From Candidatus Omnitrophota bacterium (GTDB lineage Bacteria > Omnitrophota > Gorgyraeia > Duberdicusellales > 4484-171): 43,539 nucleotides of DNA. The notes under the pieces were generated by a model. The model ran no database searches, was not told the origin of the DNA, and saw only the letters and a list, made by a program, of their open reading frames with translations. The position numbers and the translations under genes are program-made. Positions within the stretch are counted from its first letter, which is position 1. Each line of letters opens with the position of its first letter. Shown piece by piece: positions 42,834 through 43,539 of the stretch. Location of the stretch: positions 1 through 43,539 of the forward strand of contig JAMWBQ010000002.1 of NCBI GenBank assembly GCA_023819315.1, written 5' to 3'.

Positions 42834-43539
42834 TTTATCCGCATTAATAGGAAGTAGCTCGGCAATAGTGATAAGTTTATTTGTATATTTTAAAGACAGG
42901 AAAAACCAAATTAATAAAATATTTGCTGTGTTAAGTATTAGTTCTGGACTATGGGGATTGGGATATTTTTCTGCCATCACTGTTATAGATAAATCGCTTG
43001 CATTATTTTATAGCCGAACGATGCACGCTATAGCTACACTTATTCCCCCCTTTTATTTTCATTTTGTTTTAATTATATCTAATTTTAATGAAAGAGTTAG
43101 AAAAAGATTATTATCTATTATGTATGGATTAGGTTTTGTCTTGTTGTTTTTTATTGGTACACCATGGTTTGTAAAGGATATGAAGCCAAAGCTTATTTTC
43201 CCTTGGTATAGTGAAGCTGGTATCGTATATAATTTCTTTACCATATATTTTTTTATTTTGATAGTTTATAGTTTTATAATTTTATGGCAAAAGATTAAAT
43301 ATTCCTTGGGTAGCAGAAGGATGCAAATTAAATATATATTATTTGCTTCAATATTTGGATTCTTAGGAGGAGCTACTACTTTCCCCTTAGTTTACAATAT
43401 ACCTATTTTACCGATTGGTATTATTTTATTCTCTTTCTATCCTTTAGTAATAGCCTACGCTATTATTAGACACCGGCTTATGGATATAAGGGTAGCGGTA
43501 ACCAAGGCGGGTATATTTTTTATTCTCTACGCAATAGTA
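42820..43539 (+). CDS. N-terminal 7TM sensor protein, probably a histidine kinase (truncated by window end)
   Basis: Begins at GTG 42820 with AAGGAG eight bases upstream and runs off the right edge, 240 residues visible. About seven hydrophobic helices are present (ALIGSSSAIVISLFVY first, LILYAIV-like last). The final visible segment YAIIRHRLMDIRVAVTKAG resembles the end of the 7TM input module of histidine kinases; kinase domains would lie beyond the edge. It overlaps the AAR-like gene by 14 bases. Similar membrane inputs bind lipid signals in LuxN and LqsS, but ligand binding here is inference. Confidence 0.7.
   Translation, partial: MNYFNLSALIGSSSAIVISLFVYFKDRKNQINKIFAVLSISSGLWGLGYFSAITVIDKSLALFYSRTMHAIATLIPPFYFHFVLIISNFNERVRKRLLSIMYGLGFVLLFFIGTPWFVKDMKPKLIFPWYSEAGIVYNFFTIYFFILIVYSFIILWQKIKYSLGSRRMQIKYILFASIFGFLGGATTFPLVYNIPILPIGIILFSFYPLVIAYAIIRHRLMDIRVAVTKAGIFFILYAIV

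Overview
The window is a gene-dense, AT-rich bacterial chromosome segment in which every credible gene lies on the + strand. No rRNA, tRNA, CRISPR array or complete insertion sequence was seen. Diaminopimelate synthesis, type IV pilus genes with a secretin and a DapL-type aminotransferase point to an uncultured diderm (Gram-negative-type) lineage. The gene mix resembles what I associate with Omnitrophota-like candidate phyla, but that placement is inference, not something the sequence proves.

Layout. (a) 1-116: tail of an unidentified, possibly transposase-like gene. (b) 153-5542: hisC-aroF-tyrA-cmk-lepA, an aromatic amino acid set followed by CMP kinase and EF4. (c) 5568-10467: lysA-dapF-dapA-dapB-dapL, which is diaminopimelate/lysine synthesis by the one-step aminotransferase route. 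(d) 10495-16498: folK-recA-htrA-recX-alaS. (e) 16495-19703: hisD-hisB-hisH-hisA, with an unusual HisB and no hisF, hisG or hisIE in the window. (f) 19722-30906: a PilZ protein, a DUF362 ferredoxin-like protein, an AddA/AddB helicase-nuclease pair, an MgtA-type Mg2+ ATPase and a sugar aminotransferase. (g) 30972-38530: a type IV pilus locus with a 59-aa membrane protein, PilB carrying a c-di-GMP-binding-type N-terminal domain, PilC, the pilin, a fused PilM-PilN, PilO, PilP and PilQ. (h) 38586-43539: a LuxI/FeeM-like N-acyltransferase, a second PilZ protein, a small ORF, an acyl carrier protein, a PP-loop ATPase, an acyl-ACP-reductase-like enzyme and the start of a multi-TM sensor-kinase-like protein.

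The most interesting region is (h). It places an acyl carrier protein beside two enzyme types that are known elsewhere to use acyl-ACP (a LuxI/FeeM-type acyltransferase and a cyanobacterial-AAR-type reductase), plus a possible amide- or adenylate-forming enzyme and a membrane sensor overlapping the last enzyme. This could be an undescribed lipid-signal synthesis and sensing cassette next to a c-di-GMP-linked pilus locus. The second notable signal is a textbook intrinsic terminator inside the pilM-pilN fusion gene, just downstream of the pilin. It could set the pilin-to-machinery ratio.

Most genes overlap by ATGA or are separated by a few bases, so long polycistronic transcripts are likely. 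Promoter-like sites were seen before folK, before mgtA, before the 59-aa gene and before the pilin. Several starts have strong AGGAGG-type ribosome sites while others have none.
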